A stretch of 64,000 nt of DNA from NCBI GenBank assembly GCA_015063625.1, contig SVTT01000001.1:186001-250000 (forward strand), written 5' to 3'. The notes beneath the pieces are model-generated. The model saw only the letters and a list, made by a program, of their open reading frames with translations. It made no database searches and had not been told where the DNA came from. Shown here piece after piece: positions 1-6,761 of this stretch. Every line of letters begins with the position of its first letter. Position 1 is the first letter of the stretch. A program made the translations under genes and the position numbers. The DNA is from Oscillospiraceae bacterium. GTDB taxonomy: Bacteria > Bacillota > Clostridia > Oscillospirales > CAG-272.

Positions 1-432
1 CCCCGTGTCGGTATCGTGTGCGCCGCCGATCACGCTCTCGCCACGCCAAAGCGGCGTCATAAACCAGAGATGCAGCGCGGCAAGCGCTTCGATCCTCGAG
101 AGATCTCCCCCAAGGATCCTGGCATCCTCCAGCGTAAGGCAAAACACACGCTCGCCTTTCTCAAATCCCTTCGCAAGGGATTTAAGATCGGTGGCGATCA
201 CAGCATTTTCGGTGCGCTCAACCTCTTGCCGAAAGTGACACGCCATTTCCTTTACGTAGACAAAGCCGCTGTCATCATCGAGGTGCGCAGGGCAAAAGAG
301 CGCCGCCATCTGGCAGTAGGAGGAGAAGGAAGCGGTTTTCCTCATATCCACGTGGTGCTGATTACAAAGCAGTGAACCCTTGCTTTTAAAAAGCTCACCG
401 GGAGTATCACAGTGAAGATCAATCAATTTCAT
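1..432 (-). CDS. Peptidase family M19 (membrane dipeptidase), N-terminal part
   Basis: The first 144 codons are visible and the frame stays open to the window edge, so the C-terminal part lies outside. The protein starts MKLIDLHCDTP; the HCD of this DLHCDT motif is the His-x-Asp zinc-ligand pair of M19 dipeptidases. VDMRK near residue 31, then LEDA and the LHLWF stretch follow in the family order. These enzymes cleave dipeptides, often with D-residues. The ATG at 432 overlaps the yraN stop (ATGA), which suggests translational coupling at the end of the rbgA-rnhB-yraN run. The sequence gives no substrate. Confidence 0.85.
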   Translation of the reverse strand, partial: MKLIDLHCDTPGELFKSKGSLLCNQHHVDMRKTASFSSYCQMAALFCPAHLDDDSGFVYVKEMACHFRQEVERTENAVIATDLKSLAKGFEKGERVFCLTLEDARILGGDLSRIEALAALHLWFMTPLWRGESVIGGAHDTDTG

Positions 433-836
433 CGTCTGATCACTCCGCCCCTCCCAAAGGCATTTTCAATATGGTTGATTTTAAAGGGCTTCATGCCTGA
501 ACAACGGTCAAGATAGACCTCAATGACGTCAAAGCGAGGCGCCCTTTCGTTGGGATGCTTTTGAAGATGTGCCAACGCAGCCGCAACCGTGCGCTTTCTT
601 TTGGCTTCATCCACCGCCATGACGGGACGTGCCTGCTCGGCATCCGGCTTCTGTGAAAAGGTTCGTGTCTTAACCTCAACAAACAGGATGTACTTTTTGC
701 TTTGCGCGATCAGATCCAGCTCGTTTTTGCCGTAGTGACGGTTTTTGGCAACAATGCGAAAGCCCGCACGCCTCAAAAAGCGTGCAGCAACCCGTTCGCC
801 GTACCGACCGATCCGTTGAGTTGACCAATCACTCAT
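429..836 (-). CDS. yraN: YraN family protein (UPF0102, predicted endonuclease fold)
   Basis: This 135-residue protein has the YraN layout: GRYGERVAARFL near residue 11, then NELDLIA, then FVEVKTRT near residue 55. The E-x-D and E-x-K residues are those of a PD-(D/E)XK nuclease-like core. The cellular role of YraN is unsettled; the family is commonly found next to rnhB, as here. Its ATG overlaps the rnhB stop by four bases (ATGA), and its own stop overlaps the next ATG in the same way, so the three genes are probably co-translated. Confidence 0.92.
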   Translation of the reverse strand: MSDWSTQRIGRYGERVAARFLRRAGFRIVAKNRHYGKNELDLIAQSKKYILFVEVKTRTFSQKPDAEQARPVMAVDEAKRKRTVAAALAHLQKHPNERAPRFDVIEVYLDRCSGMKPFKINHIENAFGRGGVIRR

Positions 837-1432
837 TTGTCAAGGAAACGGATAAATTTGGTGCGATAGATCTCACAAGGACCGTATTTCCGCAACGCCT
901 CCATGTGCGCTTTGGTACCGTACCCCTTGTGCTTGGCAATGCCATACTCGGGATGTGCGGCATCCAGCTCAAGGCAAATGCGGTCACGTGTGACCTTGGC
1001 AAGAATGGATGCGGCTGCAATGCTTGGCGAAATGGCGTCGCCGTGCACAACGGCGCGTGCGGGGAGAGGGAATCCTCTCGTAATATTTCCGTCCACCAGA
1101 GCGAAATCCGCCTTGATCTGTAAGCCCTCAACGGCACGGTGCATGGCGTGCAGCGTTGCCGAGAGAATATCTGTCCCGTTGATCTCCTCCACGCTGCCGA
1201 GTACTACACAGTAGGCAAGCGCCTTTTCACAGATCTCATCATAAAGTCTTTTGCGCTTTGCTTCGGAAAGCTTTTTGGAGTCATTCAAGCCCTCGATCAC
1301 CAGCCCTGTCGGGAGAATACACGCAGCGGCGGCAACCGGTCCGCACAGAGGCCCGCGCCCCGCTTCATCCACACCGCAAACGGCGTTGTAGCCCTCCTGC
1401 TCAAGTGCAGCCTCAAGCTCATAGGTCAGCAT
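833..1432 (-). CDS. rnhB: Ribonuclease HII
   Basis: Ribonuclease HII cuts the RNA strand of RNA-DNA hybrids and removes misincorporated ribonucleotides. The N-terminal GVDEAGRGPLCGP motif near residue 21 carries the catalytic Asp-Glu pair, and a later DG motif (LVDGN) supplies a further acidic residue. The length, 199 residues, is normal. I place the start at the ATG at 1432 because AAAGGAG lies seven bases upstream; the ATG six bases earlier sits almost on top of that site. The start lies inside the end of rbgA. Confidence 0.95.
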   Translation of the reverse strand: MLTYELEAALEQEGYNAVCGVDEAGRGPLCGPVAAAACILPTGLVIEGLNDSKKLSEAKRKRLYDEICEKALAYCVVLGSVEEINGTDILSATLHAMHRAVEGLQIKADFALVDGNITRGFPLPARAVVHGDAISPSIAAASILAKVTRDRICLELDAAHPEYGIAKHKGYGTKAHMEALRKYGPCEIYRTKFIRFLDK

Positions 1433-2310
1433 GGCCATTCTCCTTTCGAAAGGGTATCCAGCGTGATGCGTCCGATCTTGGCGGCACGGAACTCATCCAA
1501 CAGGGTATTGGCGGTTCGCTCGGTATTGACCTCGCCACCGCTGACAAGAAAGCCGCGCTTTTTTCCGATCAGTTCAAAAAGTTCGTAATCCGAGAGATCT
1601 GCCGCAAGGTCGCTCTCGCCGACCTTATAGCGCGCGCAAAGCAGCGCAGGGTAACGATCGCGCAGCTTACGACAAAGCGCCACGGCAAGCGTTTCGATTT
1701 CCACCACATCGTCCTTGATCGCACCGGTGACAGCAAGATTCTCACCCGTTTCGCGATCATCAAAGCGAGGCCAGAGAACTCCCGGCATATCCATCAGATC
1801 AAGCTCCTCCCTGGCACTGACCCACTGTGGGTTCAGCGTTACGCCGGGGCGGTTTTCCACCTTTGCCTTTTTACTGCCGCAAAGAAGATTGATCAGAGAG
1901 GATTTTCCCACGTTCGGAATACCCACGACCATCGCGCGCAGCCTTCTTCCGATCATGCCCTTTTGCGCATAGCGCTCCAGCTTATCGGCAAGAAGTGTGC
2001 GGATAGAGGGCATCAGCTTATCCAATCCCTTTTTGGTCACGCAGTCAAAGGCAATACAAACCGAGCCGTTTCCCGTATAATGACGGATCCATTTTTCGGT
2101 TTCTGCGGGATCGGCAAGCGAGCATTTGTTAAGAAGGGTGATCAGCGGCTTGTCGCCGATCAGCCTTTTGATCTCGGGGTTTCGTGAGCTTCTCGGAATA
2201 CGCGCATCAAGCAGCTCGATCACAAGATCCACCTTTTTCAGATTTTCCTGAATCAAGCGACGCGTTTTCGCCATATGACCCGGAAACCACTGTATGATAT
2301 CGGTTGGCAT
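1426..2310 (-). CDS. rbgA: Ribosome biogenesis GTPase YlqF/RbgA
   Basis: RbgA is a circularly permuted GTPase that acts late in 50S subunit assembly. The protein opens with WFPGHMAKTRR, which is typical of the family. The G-motifs follow in permuted order: the G4 region (LLNKCSLAD, about residue 60), then the P-loop GIPNVGKSSL (about residue 130), then the DMPG switch (about residue 173). The usual G4 pattern NKxD reads NKCS here, so the base-specifying aspartate is replaced by serine unless the later D takes its place. GAGGTGAG precedes the ATG. It sits between lepB and rnhB, its usual Firmicutes neighbours. Confidence 0.94.
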   Translation of the reverse strand: MPTDIIQWFPGHMAKTRRLIQENLKKVDLVIELLDARIPRSSRNPEIKRLIGDKPLITLLNKCSLADPAETEKWIRHYTGNGSVCIAFDCVTKKGLDKLMPSIRTLLADKLERYAQKGMIGRRLRAMVVGIPNVGKSSLINLLCGSKKAKVENRPGVTLNPQWVSAREELDLMDMPGVLWPRFDDRETGENLAVTGAIKDDVVEIETLAVALCRKLRDRYPALLCARYKVGESDLAADLSDYELFELIGKKRGFLVSGGEVNTERTANTLLDEFRAAKIGRITLDTLSKGEWPC

Positions 2311-2318
2311 AACTCACC

Positions 2319-2936
2319 TCACTGAAAGCGTGTAAAAGGAGCAATACGCAGGATCGCGCGCCCCAGCACCGTGCGCTCGTCGATCATACCGATGGCACTG
2401 TTTCGACTGTCCGCAGAATTGTTTCGGTTATCTCCCAGTACAAACAGCTTGCCCTCGGGAACCTCAAACACATCAGACTCGTGCAAAAAGCCCGCCTCCT
2501 TCCAGCCGCCGTTATGAAAATAGGCATAGGAGCTCTCGTCAATGATCTCGTGCTCCTCGAATACCGCATCGTCCGAAACATAAACGCGGTTCTCGATATA
2601 GTCGATCCTGACGTGCTGACCGCCGACCGCGATCACGCGCTTCACAATGGGCTTGTTAAATTGATCAACCGTATCGCTGGTGTGGTGAAACACAATGATA
2701 TCACCTTGCTTTGGCGTATAAAAAAGGTCGGAAACCAGAATTTTTTCACCGTGCTGCAGAGTATTGTTCATCGAAGGCCCGTCTACCACGCAAAGGCGTA
2801 CACAAAAGGTCAAAAGGATCATCACGAGAGCAACGGCAAATACGAATATTTCAAAATAATCGATCAGCGATACCGCAAAGCTGCTCTTTTGATCCTTTTC
2901 TTTTAGGGTAGCGTTTTTGGGGGCTTTTTTTGCCAT
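2319..2936 (-). CDS. lepB: Signal peptidase I
   Basis: Signal peptidase I removes signal peptides from exported proteins at the membrane surface. There is one N-terminal membrane segment at about residues 24-52, then the catalytic serine in GPSMNNTL, the catalytic lysine in VKRVIAVGG, and the GDNRNNSADSR box. All four S26 family boxes are in order in 205 residues. GGAGA lies eight bases before the ATG. The stop is eight bases before rbgA, so it probably shares that transcript. Confidence 0.95.
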   Translation of the reverse strand: MAKKAPKNATLKEKDQKSSFAVSLIDYFEIFVFAVALVMILLTFCVRLCVVDGPSMNNTLQHGEKILVSDLFYTPKQGDIIVFHHTSDTVDQFNKPIVKRVIAVGGQHVRIDYIENRVYVSDDAVFEEHEIIDESSYAYFHNGGWKEAGFLHESDVFEVPEGKLFVLGDNRNNSADSRNSAIGMIDERTVLGRAILRIAPFTRFQ

Positions 2937-2948
2937 GTTAAAATCTCC

Positions 2949-4172
2949 TTAAGCCTGACCGTTCTCCGTGAGAAGCGACATCAGCCGATAGCCGCTGTCA
3001 AGATAATTCTGCTTGGCGGCAGCGGTGAACTCATCAAAGGTGTCCACGCCGTTCATGGTGGCATCCGAAGCGTAGATCATAAAGGGAACGGGAAGAATGG
3101 TATGAGTGCGAATGCGGATCGGCGTCGGATGATCGGGAAGGATCATGATCTTGAAATCCTCTCCCGTACCTCGCAGATAGTCAAGAACGGGGGAGAGGAT
3201 CTCGCCGTCGATGCGCTCGATCGAGGTGACCTTGTTTTCGGTCTCGGCGCGATGACCGCACTCATCGGGTCCCTCTACGTGCACGTAGACCAGCTCATAG
3301 CCCTCGGAAAACGCCTTGATCGCCGCATCCGCTTTTCCTTTGTAATTGGTGTGGACATTGCCCGTCGCGCCCTCCACGTCGATCGAGTGCATGCCGGCAC
3401 AAATACCGATGCCCTTGATGAGATCGACCGCGGAGATCACTGCACCGCGCAGTCCCCATTTTTCGGAAAACAGGGGCAGTTGAGGCTTCTTCCCGGGGCT
3501 CCAGAGCCATGCCGAGTTGGCAGGCTTGAGACCGCGACGGCGGCGCTCCTCGTTGACAGGGTGGTGATTGAGGATCTCAAAGCTTTCCCGCATCAGACGG
3601 TAGAATTCCTCTCCGCCGTTCTCCTTTTTGGGGAGATATTCGCCGATTTTTTTGCCGAGAATATCGTGCGGACGCATGAAAGGATAACGGTCATCTCCGT
3701 TTTTCCAGATCAGACAATGACGGTAGCTGATGCCGGTATGGAAGGTGCGCTCCTCGTTTCCGAGCTTTTCCTCCAGCGCTTTGATCAGTAAATCTGCCTC
3801 CGCAGTCGTGATCTCATCGGCGCTGTGGTCGAGGATCGTTTTATCATCATAATCCTCCCCCTCGTCACTGAGGGTCACCACGTTGCACCGGTATGCGGTT
3901 TCGTCGGGCTTCATGTCGATGCCGATGCTGACTGCCTCCAGGGGAGAGCGCCCCTTGGAGTAGACCTTGGGGTCGTAGGAAAGAATGGCGAGATTGGCAG
4001 TGTCACTCTCGGGGACCATGCCTTCGGGCACATTGGATACCGTGCCGACAAAGGATTCCTTTGCCAGTGCATCCATGCAGGGCTTGTGTGCCTTTTGCAT
4101 GGGCGTCATGCCACCAAGCGCCTCAATGGGCTCGTCAGCCATACCGTCGGGAATCAAAATCAGATATTTCAT
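2949..4172 (-). CDS. apgM: Cofactor-independent phosphoglycerate mutase, archaeal (ApgM) type
   Basis: This 407-residue protein belongs to the ApgM branch of the alkaline phosphatase superfamily, which interconverts 3- and 2-phosphoglycerate. MKYLILIPDGMADE at the N-terminus carries the first metal-binding Asp, and ESDTANLAILSYDP near residue 56 carries the Ser-Asp-Thr expected at the phosphorylation site. VHVEGPDECGH and MILPDHPTP supply further metal ligands. I choose the ATG at 4172: GAGGTG lies six bases upstream, and a possible GTG start at 4181 is itself part of that site. Some members of this group act in phosphonate or homoserine metabolism, so the exact substrate is inferred. Confidence 0.85.
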   Translation of the reverse strand: MKYLILIPDGMADEPIEALGGMTPMQKAHKPCMDALAKESFVGTVSNVPEGMVPESDTANLAILSYDPKVYSKGRSPLEAVSIGIDMKPDETAYRCNVVTLSDEGEDYDDKTILDHSADEITTAEADLLIKALEEKLGNEERTFHTGISYRHCLIWKNGDDRYPFMRPHDILGKKIGEYLPKKENGGEEFYRLMRESFEILNHHPVNEERRRRGLKPANSAWLWSPGKKPQLPLFSEKWGLRGAVISAVDLIKGIGICAGMHSIDVEGATGNVHTNYKGKADAAIKAFSEGYELVYVHVEGPDECGHRAETENKVTSIERIDGEILSPVLDYLRGTGEDFKIMILPDHPTPIRIRTHTILPVPFMIYASDATMNGVDTFDEFTAAAKQNYLDSGYRLMSLLTENGQA

Positions 4173-4211
4173 TGCAAACACCTCGCGCGTGTAGATATTC
4201 TATATCACAAT

Positions 4212-4240
4212 ATTATAACATAAAAAAGTGCCGAGAGCAA
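4212..4240 (-). promoter_or_regulatory. Sigma-A type promoter for apgM
   Basis: On the minus strand TTGCTC and TATAAT are 17 bp apart, and the ATG of the phosphoglycerate mutase gene follows about 40 bases downstream of the -10 box. Confidence 0.7.
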
Positions 4241-4270
4241 CAGGGAAGTGTGAATTTTTTCAAAAAAGCA

Positions 4271-4303
4271 AAAGCCGCTTTGCTTTCAGCAAAGCGGCTT
4301 TTC
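4271..4303 (-). terminator. Intrinsic terminator after the flavodoxin-like gene
   Basis: A 14-bp perfect stem (4271-4284 with 4288-4301, loop of three) lies directly after the stop codon at 4304. On the minus strand it is followed by a T-rich run. Confidence 0.9.
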
Positions 4304-4723
4304 TTATTGCAGATTGTCAACAATGCGATGGGTGAAGGCAAGCAGAGCGGCCTTTTCCTCGTCACTGACTGCCTTGGAGAAGAGTCCGCACTTGACGAAA
4401 AGAACCTCATCTGCCACGTTGGTTCCCGCTGTCTTCAGGATCTCCTTCATACGGGTGGCTGCAGCCTCGGTTCCGTCAATGATCAGTGCCACATTCTGTG
4501 CGCGGACCTTAGTCAGCTCCTGGCAGAAGAGTCTGAGCTGATCGTCAGGCTCGCCCTTGAGAGAGAGCATCAGGATCACAATGCGCTCCTTGTCGCAGGA
4601 GTAAGCAGGGGGGATTTTATCTACGGCGTTGATCGCAAGGTCATATTCTGCCTTGATCATGCTTGCCATAGTTGCGATTTTGCCTTTCTTGGAAGCGTAA
4701 AGCACACGCATTTTGATTGCCAT
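4304..4723 (-). CDS. Flavodoxin-like fold protein of unknown function
   Basis: This 139-residue protein starts MAIKMRVLYASKKGKIATMA, which resembles the first strand and phosphate loop of flavodoxins (usual pattern SxTGNT). The TGNT signature is absent and reads KGKI, so FMN binding is not assured. The alternating beta-strand and helix pattern (IVILMLSL, NVALIIDG, VLFVKCG) fits the fold. It has its own promoter and a strong terminator, so it is a single-gene unit. GGAGG stands nine bases before the ATG. The function is not known from the sequence. Confidence 0.75.
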   Translation of the reverse strand: MAIKMRVLYASKKGKIATMASMIKAEYDLAINAVDKIPPAYSCDKERIVILMLSLKGEPDDQLRLFCQELTKVRAQNVALIIDGTEAAATRMKEILKTAGTNVADEVLFVKCGLFSKAVSDEEKAALLAFTHRIVDNLQ

Positions 4724-4762
4724 TTGAAAAACCTCCGTTTATGTATTTAGACATCGACACAC

Positions 4763-4791
4763 AGTATATCATAAAAAGAGAGAAATCGCAA
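4763..4791 (-). promoter_or_regulatory. Sigma-A type promoter for the flavodoxin-like gene
   Basis: TTGCGA and TATACT are separated by 17 bp on the minus strand. The ATG is about 40 bases downstream. Confidence 0.75.
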
Positions 4792-4914
4792 ATTATTTTA
4801 CGTGTCACTGAAAAAAATTGTGGATTTTCACAGGAACGAAAAACCTTTTTTGGTGATTTCAAACAACACACGCGTAATCGTTGATTTACCAATATTAATT
4901 TAAAGCTTATTTTT

Positions 4915-4928
4915 GTTGAGTTGTCAAC
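4915..4928. repeat. Palindrome GTTGA-N4-TCAAC, copy 1
   Basis: The 14 bases are GTTGA GTTG TCAAC. The outer five bases on each side form a perfect inverted repeat that recurs twice more downstream with the same four-base spacing. A half-site GTTGA also occurs at 4880-4884. Confidence 0.8.
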
Positions 4929-4981
4929 TATATCGAAATTGATAACTCCTCTATTTTGTCTGTTTCGGCATATCGTTTTTT

Positions 4982-4995
4982 GTTGATCGATCAAC
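4982..4995. repeat. Palindrome GTTGA-N4-TCAAC, copy 2
   Basis: GTTGA TCGA TCAAC is a perfect 14-bp palindrome with the same arms and spacing as copies 1 and 3. This is the form expected of an operator for a dimeric regulator; the regulator is not identified. Confidence 0.8.
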
Positions 4996-5201
4996 TTTGT
5001 TTTTTGAAAAACGAAGCACGTCCGACTCTTAAATCGCGAGCTGAAGCCACGCCCCCGAATTCCATATCTCCTTGCGTCTTTTTTACACTCCTGCGCCTCG
5101 ATCAGATCGCATACACCCGATCCGATTTGTTGAGCAGTCAAATTTCGTTTGCTCGTTCTCGCCGACGGGGCGATTTTTGAATTTCAAGAAAGGGCAAAAA
5201 A

Positions 5202-5214
5202 ACGCATCCTGCGT
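5202..5214 (-). terminator. Short terminator-like hairpin on the minus strand
   Basis: A five-bp stem (ACGCA with TGCGT, loop of three) is followed on the minus strand by seven T residues. The stem is short, so this is weak. If real, it would end an untranslated minus-strand transcript from this island. Confidence 0.35.
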
Positions 5215-5322
5215 GAGGGGTAAATCAAGGGTGCAGTACAAAATAAAATAACGCTTGAGGGATCGACTCAAAATAAAAATTTTTTTCTTTTCCTATTTAC
5301 TTGCATAAGAAATTAAAACGCA

Positions 5323-5380
5323 GAATGAAAATTTTTTCTCGAAACAAAGGAGAGTCCGTAAAGAATCAAAATTTTCATTC
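5323..5380. repeat. 13-bp perfect inverted repeat with a 32-base loop
   Basis: GAATGAAAATTTT at 5323-5335 is the exact reverse complement of 5368-5380. The right arm directly touches palindrome copy 3. The loop contains AAAGGAGAG but no open frame follows it. Confidence 0.75.
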
Positions 5381-5394
5381 GTTGATACATCAAC
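5381..5394. repeat. Palindrome GTTGA-N4-TCAAC, copy 3
   Basis: GTTGA TACA TCAAC matches copies 1 and 2 in arms and spacing and abuts the right arm of the 13-bp inverted repeat. Confidence 0.8.
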
Positions 5395-5701
5395 AAATAT
5401 AAAGAGACAGAAAAAGCGCAGGGAATGACAAGATTAACAAAAAAATCTTCAAAAGCTCTCCTTGGCATCATCGTTTTTTGCGGCATACACACGTGGCATG
5501 TAAAAAAACGCGTGAATTCCGCACCGAGAAATGTCTGTGAATATCAACAAGTCGTGTGGGAGCGAAAAGAGAGGCGTCAGTCAAGAGATCAAAATCGCGC
5601 GCAGGCAGAACAAAGGAAAAGCCATGCGAGCACCCTCGTGATACAACGACAGCCCATGACGGCGTAAAAATCCCGATTTCGAAGCCTTTTGCTTCCCTTT
5701 T

Positions 5702-5727
5702 TTATACAAAATTTGCATTTTGTATAA
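5702..5727. repeat. 26-bp inverted repeat with an embedded -10-like box
   Basis: Ten-base arms TTATACAAAA and TTTTGTATAA flank the six bases TTTGCA. TATAAT occurs at 5723-5728 on the plus strand and a TATAAA-like string occurs on the minus strand, so the site could be an operator over a promoter. No clear -35 box was found for either direction. Confidence 0.7.
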
Positions 5728-5831
5728 TTGTGTCTATGTAAATTCAGAGCATGAGAAAGAGATGCCCTTTCCGCCAACAGAGCTGCCGTGCCCCTCCCGT
5801 AGACCGCGAAGTCGATGCAGGGGCATCAAAA

Positions 5832-5870
5832 AAGCGCGGTCCGCCCTTTCGGAGCGGTGCCGCGCGCTTC
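5832..5870 (-). terminator. Intrinsic terminator after the DUF6773-like gene
   Basis: A GC-rich, slightly imperfect stem (AAGCGCG arms outside, CCGC arms inside) lies directly after the stop codon at 5871 and is followed on the minus strand by six T residues. Confidence 0.8.
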
Positions 5871-6368
5871 TTATTCGTCAAGCTCTCTTTTGATCGCCTT
5901 TAACGCGATCCGATAAGAAAGCGAAAGAGAGAAATAGGCAACAGCAAAGGTCAGGCAAAAGGTGATAAGATAGATGCCCACGATCAGCAATACTGCCACC
6001 ATCCCCCGGATCTCACTGATGCTCCAATCAAACACGATCCAGCGCAGCGTCCACATCAGGATGCTGATTGCCGCACCAAGACAAGCCGAAATCCCGACAT
6101 ATTTCAGGCGAGGCGGCTTTTTCCCCTCCTCTTCTATGCCTGGGGCGATTCCTCGTTTGGCAAGCGAAAAAAAGGCGGTATAAAAGATGGCAAGAAGGAC
6201 TGCTGCTTCGATCCACATAAAGAGTGCCAGCGTATCGGTAAGTGTAAACAAAATGCCAAAAAGATTGAATTTCAGCAAAATGTCAATCAAAAAAGCAGCG
6301 GACATGATGTAAAAGCATCTCTTGTAGATTCGATCGGCTTGCGCCCTTACTCTTTCGTCACAGATCAT
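5871..6368 (-). CDS. Four-helix membrane protein paired with an Xre regulator (DUF6773/DUF2178-like)
   Basis: The 165-residue product has four hydrophobic segments at roughly residues 16-40, 42-65, 92-115 and 122-148, and a short cytoplasm-like start (MICDERVRAQADRI). Small membrane proteins of this kind often follow a compact Xre-type regulator in Clostridia and Bacilli, as here. The ATG at 6368 has GGGAGGAGG seven bases upstream and lies inside the end of the regulator gene, so the two are coupled. A longer frame upstream has no ribosome binding site. The family name is a recollection, and the function is unknown. Confidence 0.75.
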   Translation of the reverse strand: MICDERVRAQADRIYKRCFYIMSAAFLIDILLKFNLFGILFTLTDTLALFMWIEAAVLLAIFYTAFFSLAKRGIAPGIEEEGKKPPRLKYVGISACLGAAISILMWTLRWIVFDWSISEIRGMVAVLLIVGIYLITFCLTFAVAYFSLSLSYRIALKAIKRELDE

Positions 6369-6567
6369 GCGGATCCTCCTCCCAAAAAATATCGTTGAGC
6401 GTTTTGTCAAGTGCCCTGCAAATGCGAAGGCACAGCGCGAGCGTGGGATTGTATCTCCCCGCCTCGATCAGACATATGGTTTGCCGCGTGACATCTACTC
6501 TCTTTGCAAGCTCGGTCTGCGAGATCCCCTTCTCCGCACGCGCCAAAATCAGCCTTAAATTTTTCAT
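6358..6567 (-). CDS. Small Xre-family helix-turn-helix regulator
   Basis: The 69 residues are almost entirely one helix-turn-helix domain: LARAEKGISQTELAKRVDVTRQTICLIE holds the two DNA-binding helices, and NPTLALCLRICRALDKTLNDIFW is the usual tail. Such regulators often control a downstream membrane gene and themselves. GGGAGG stands eight bases before the ATG at 6567; an earlier GTG lies inside that site. A near-perfect promoter lies directly upstream with TGACAA/TTGTCA arms around it, which fits autoregulation. Confidence 0.92.
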   Translation of the reverse strand: MKNLRLILARAEKGISQTELAKRVDVTRQTICLIEAGRYNPTLALCLRICRALDKTLNDIFWEEDPHDL

Positions 6568-6588
6568 GTTGTTCCCTCCCACATGACA

Positions 6589-6617
6589 ATTATAACATAT
6601 ATATTACTATTTGTCAA
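6589..6617 (-). promoter_or_regulatory. Consensus sigma-A promoter for the Xre regulator, with flanking inverted repeat
   Basis: TTGACA and TATAAT are exactly consensus with 17 bp between them on the minus strand. TGACAA at 6584-6589 and TTGTCA at 6611-6616 form an inverted repeat across the promoter and could be the operator. Confidence 0.9.
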
Positions 6618-6642
6618 GTAAAAAATGGAACGCTTTTGAAAA

Positions 6643-6734
6643 ATCACGTACGAAGGACATATCACGCACGAAGTGCATATCACTCGCCGCAGGCGAATAG
6701 AGTTGGCGCACCTGCTTCGAAGCAGGTGCGCCAA
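6643..6734. repeat. Mini-hairpin repeat element with a 32-bp palindrome
   Basis: Three tandem units each read ATCAC, a small hairpin, then AT: 6643-6660 (imperfect GTACGAAGGAC), 6661-6678 (stem GCAC/GTGC) and 6679-6698 (stem TCGCC/GGCGA). They lead into a perfect 32-bp palindrome at 6703-6734 that begins TTGGCGCACC. Small ATATCAC-hairpin arrays of this type resemble dispersed non-coding repeats I recall from other clostridial genomes. It lies just downstream of spoIIID. The palindrome has no T run after it, so it is not a standard terminator. Confidence 0.75.
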
Positions 6735-6761
6735 GTTCGTGCCTGTTTCCTCTCCCATCTC

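Larger units (their letters stand above)
4792..5831. other. AT-rich island of about 1 kb without a credible gene
   Basis: No open frame here has a ribosome binding site with a plausible protein. The DNA is visibly richer in A and T runs than its flanks. It holds three copies of the palindrome GTTGA-N4-TCAAC, a 13-bp inverted repeat with a 32-base loop, a 26-bp inverted repeat with an embedded TATAAT, and a short minus-strand terminator-like hairpin; each is listed separately. It could encode an untranslated RNA, be a regulatory island, or be decayed DNA. I recognise no known RNA family in it. Confidence 0.6.

Noticed and set aside
4173-4181. GTG at 4181 as the start of the phosphoglycerate mutase.
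   Set aside because: The GTG is part of the GAGGTG ribosome binding site for the ATG at 4172.
5425-5667. An 80-codon plus-strand reading frame in the AT-rich island.
   Set aside because: It has no ribosome binding site, its composition is erratic (many Arg, Gln and Lys without hydrophobic core) and it matches no family I know.
4792-5831. The island as a replication origin.
   Set aside because: I found no cluster of DnaA boxes (TTATCCACA or close forms), and dnaA, dnaN or parAB are not nearby.
6643-6698. The ATCAC repeats as a CRISPR array.
   Set aside because: Units are only 18-20 bases with no room for spacers, and there are no cas genes.
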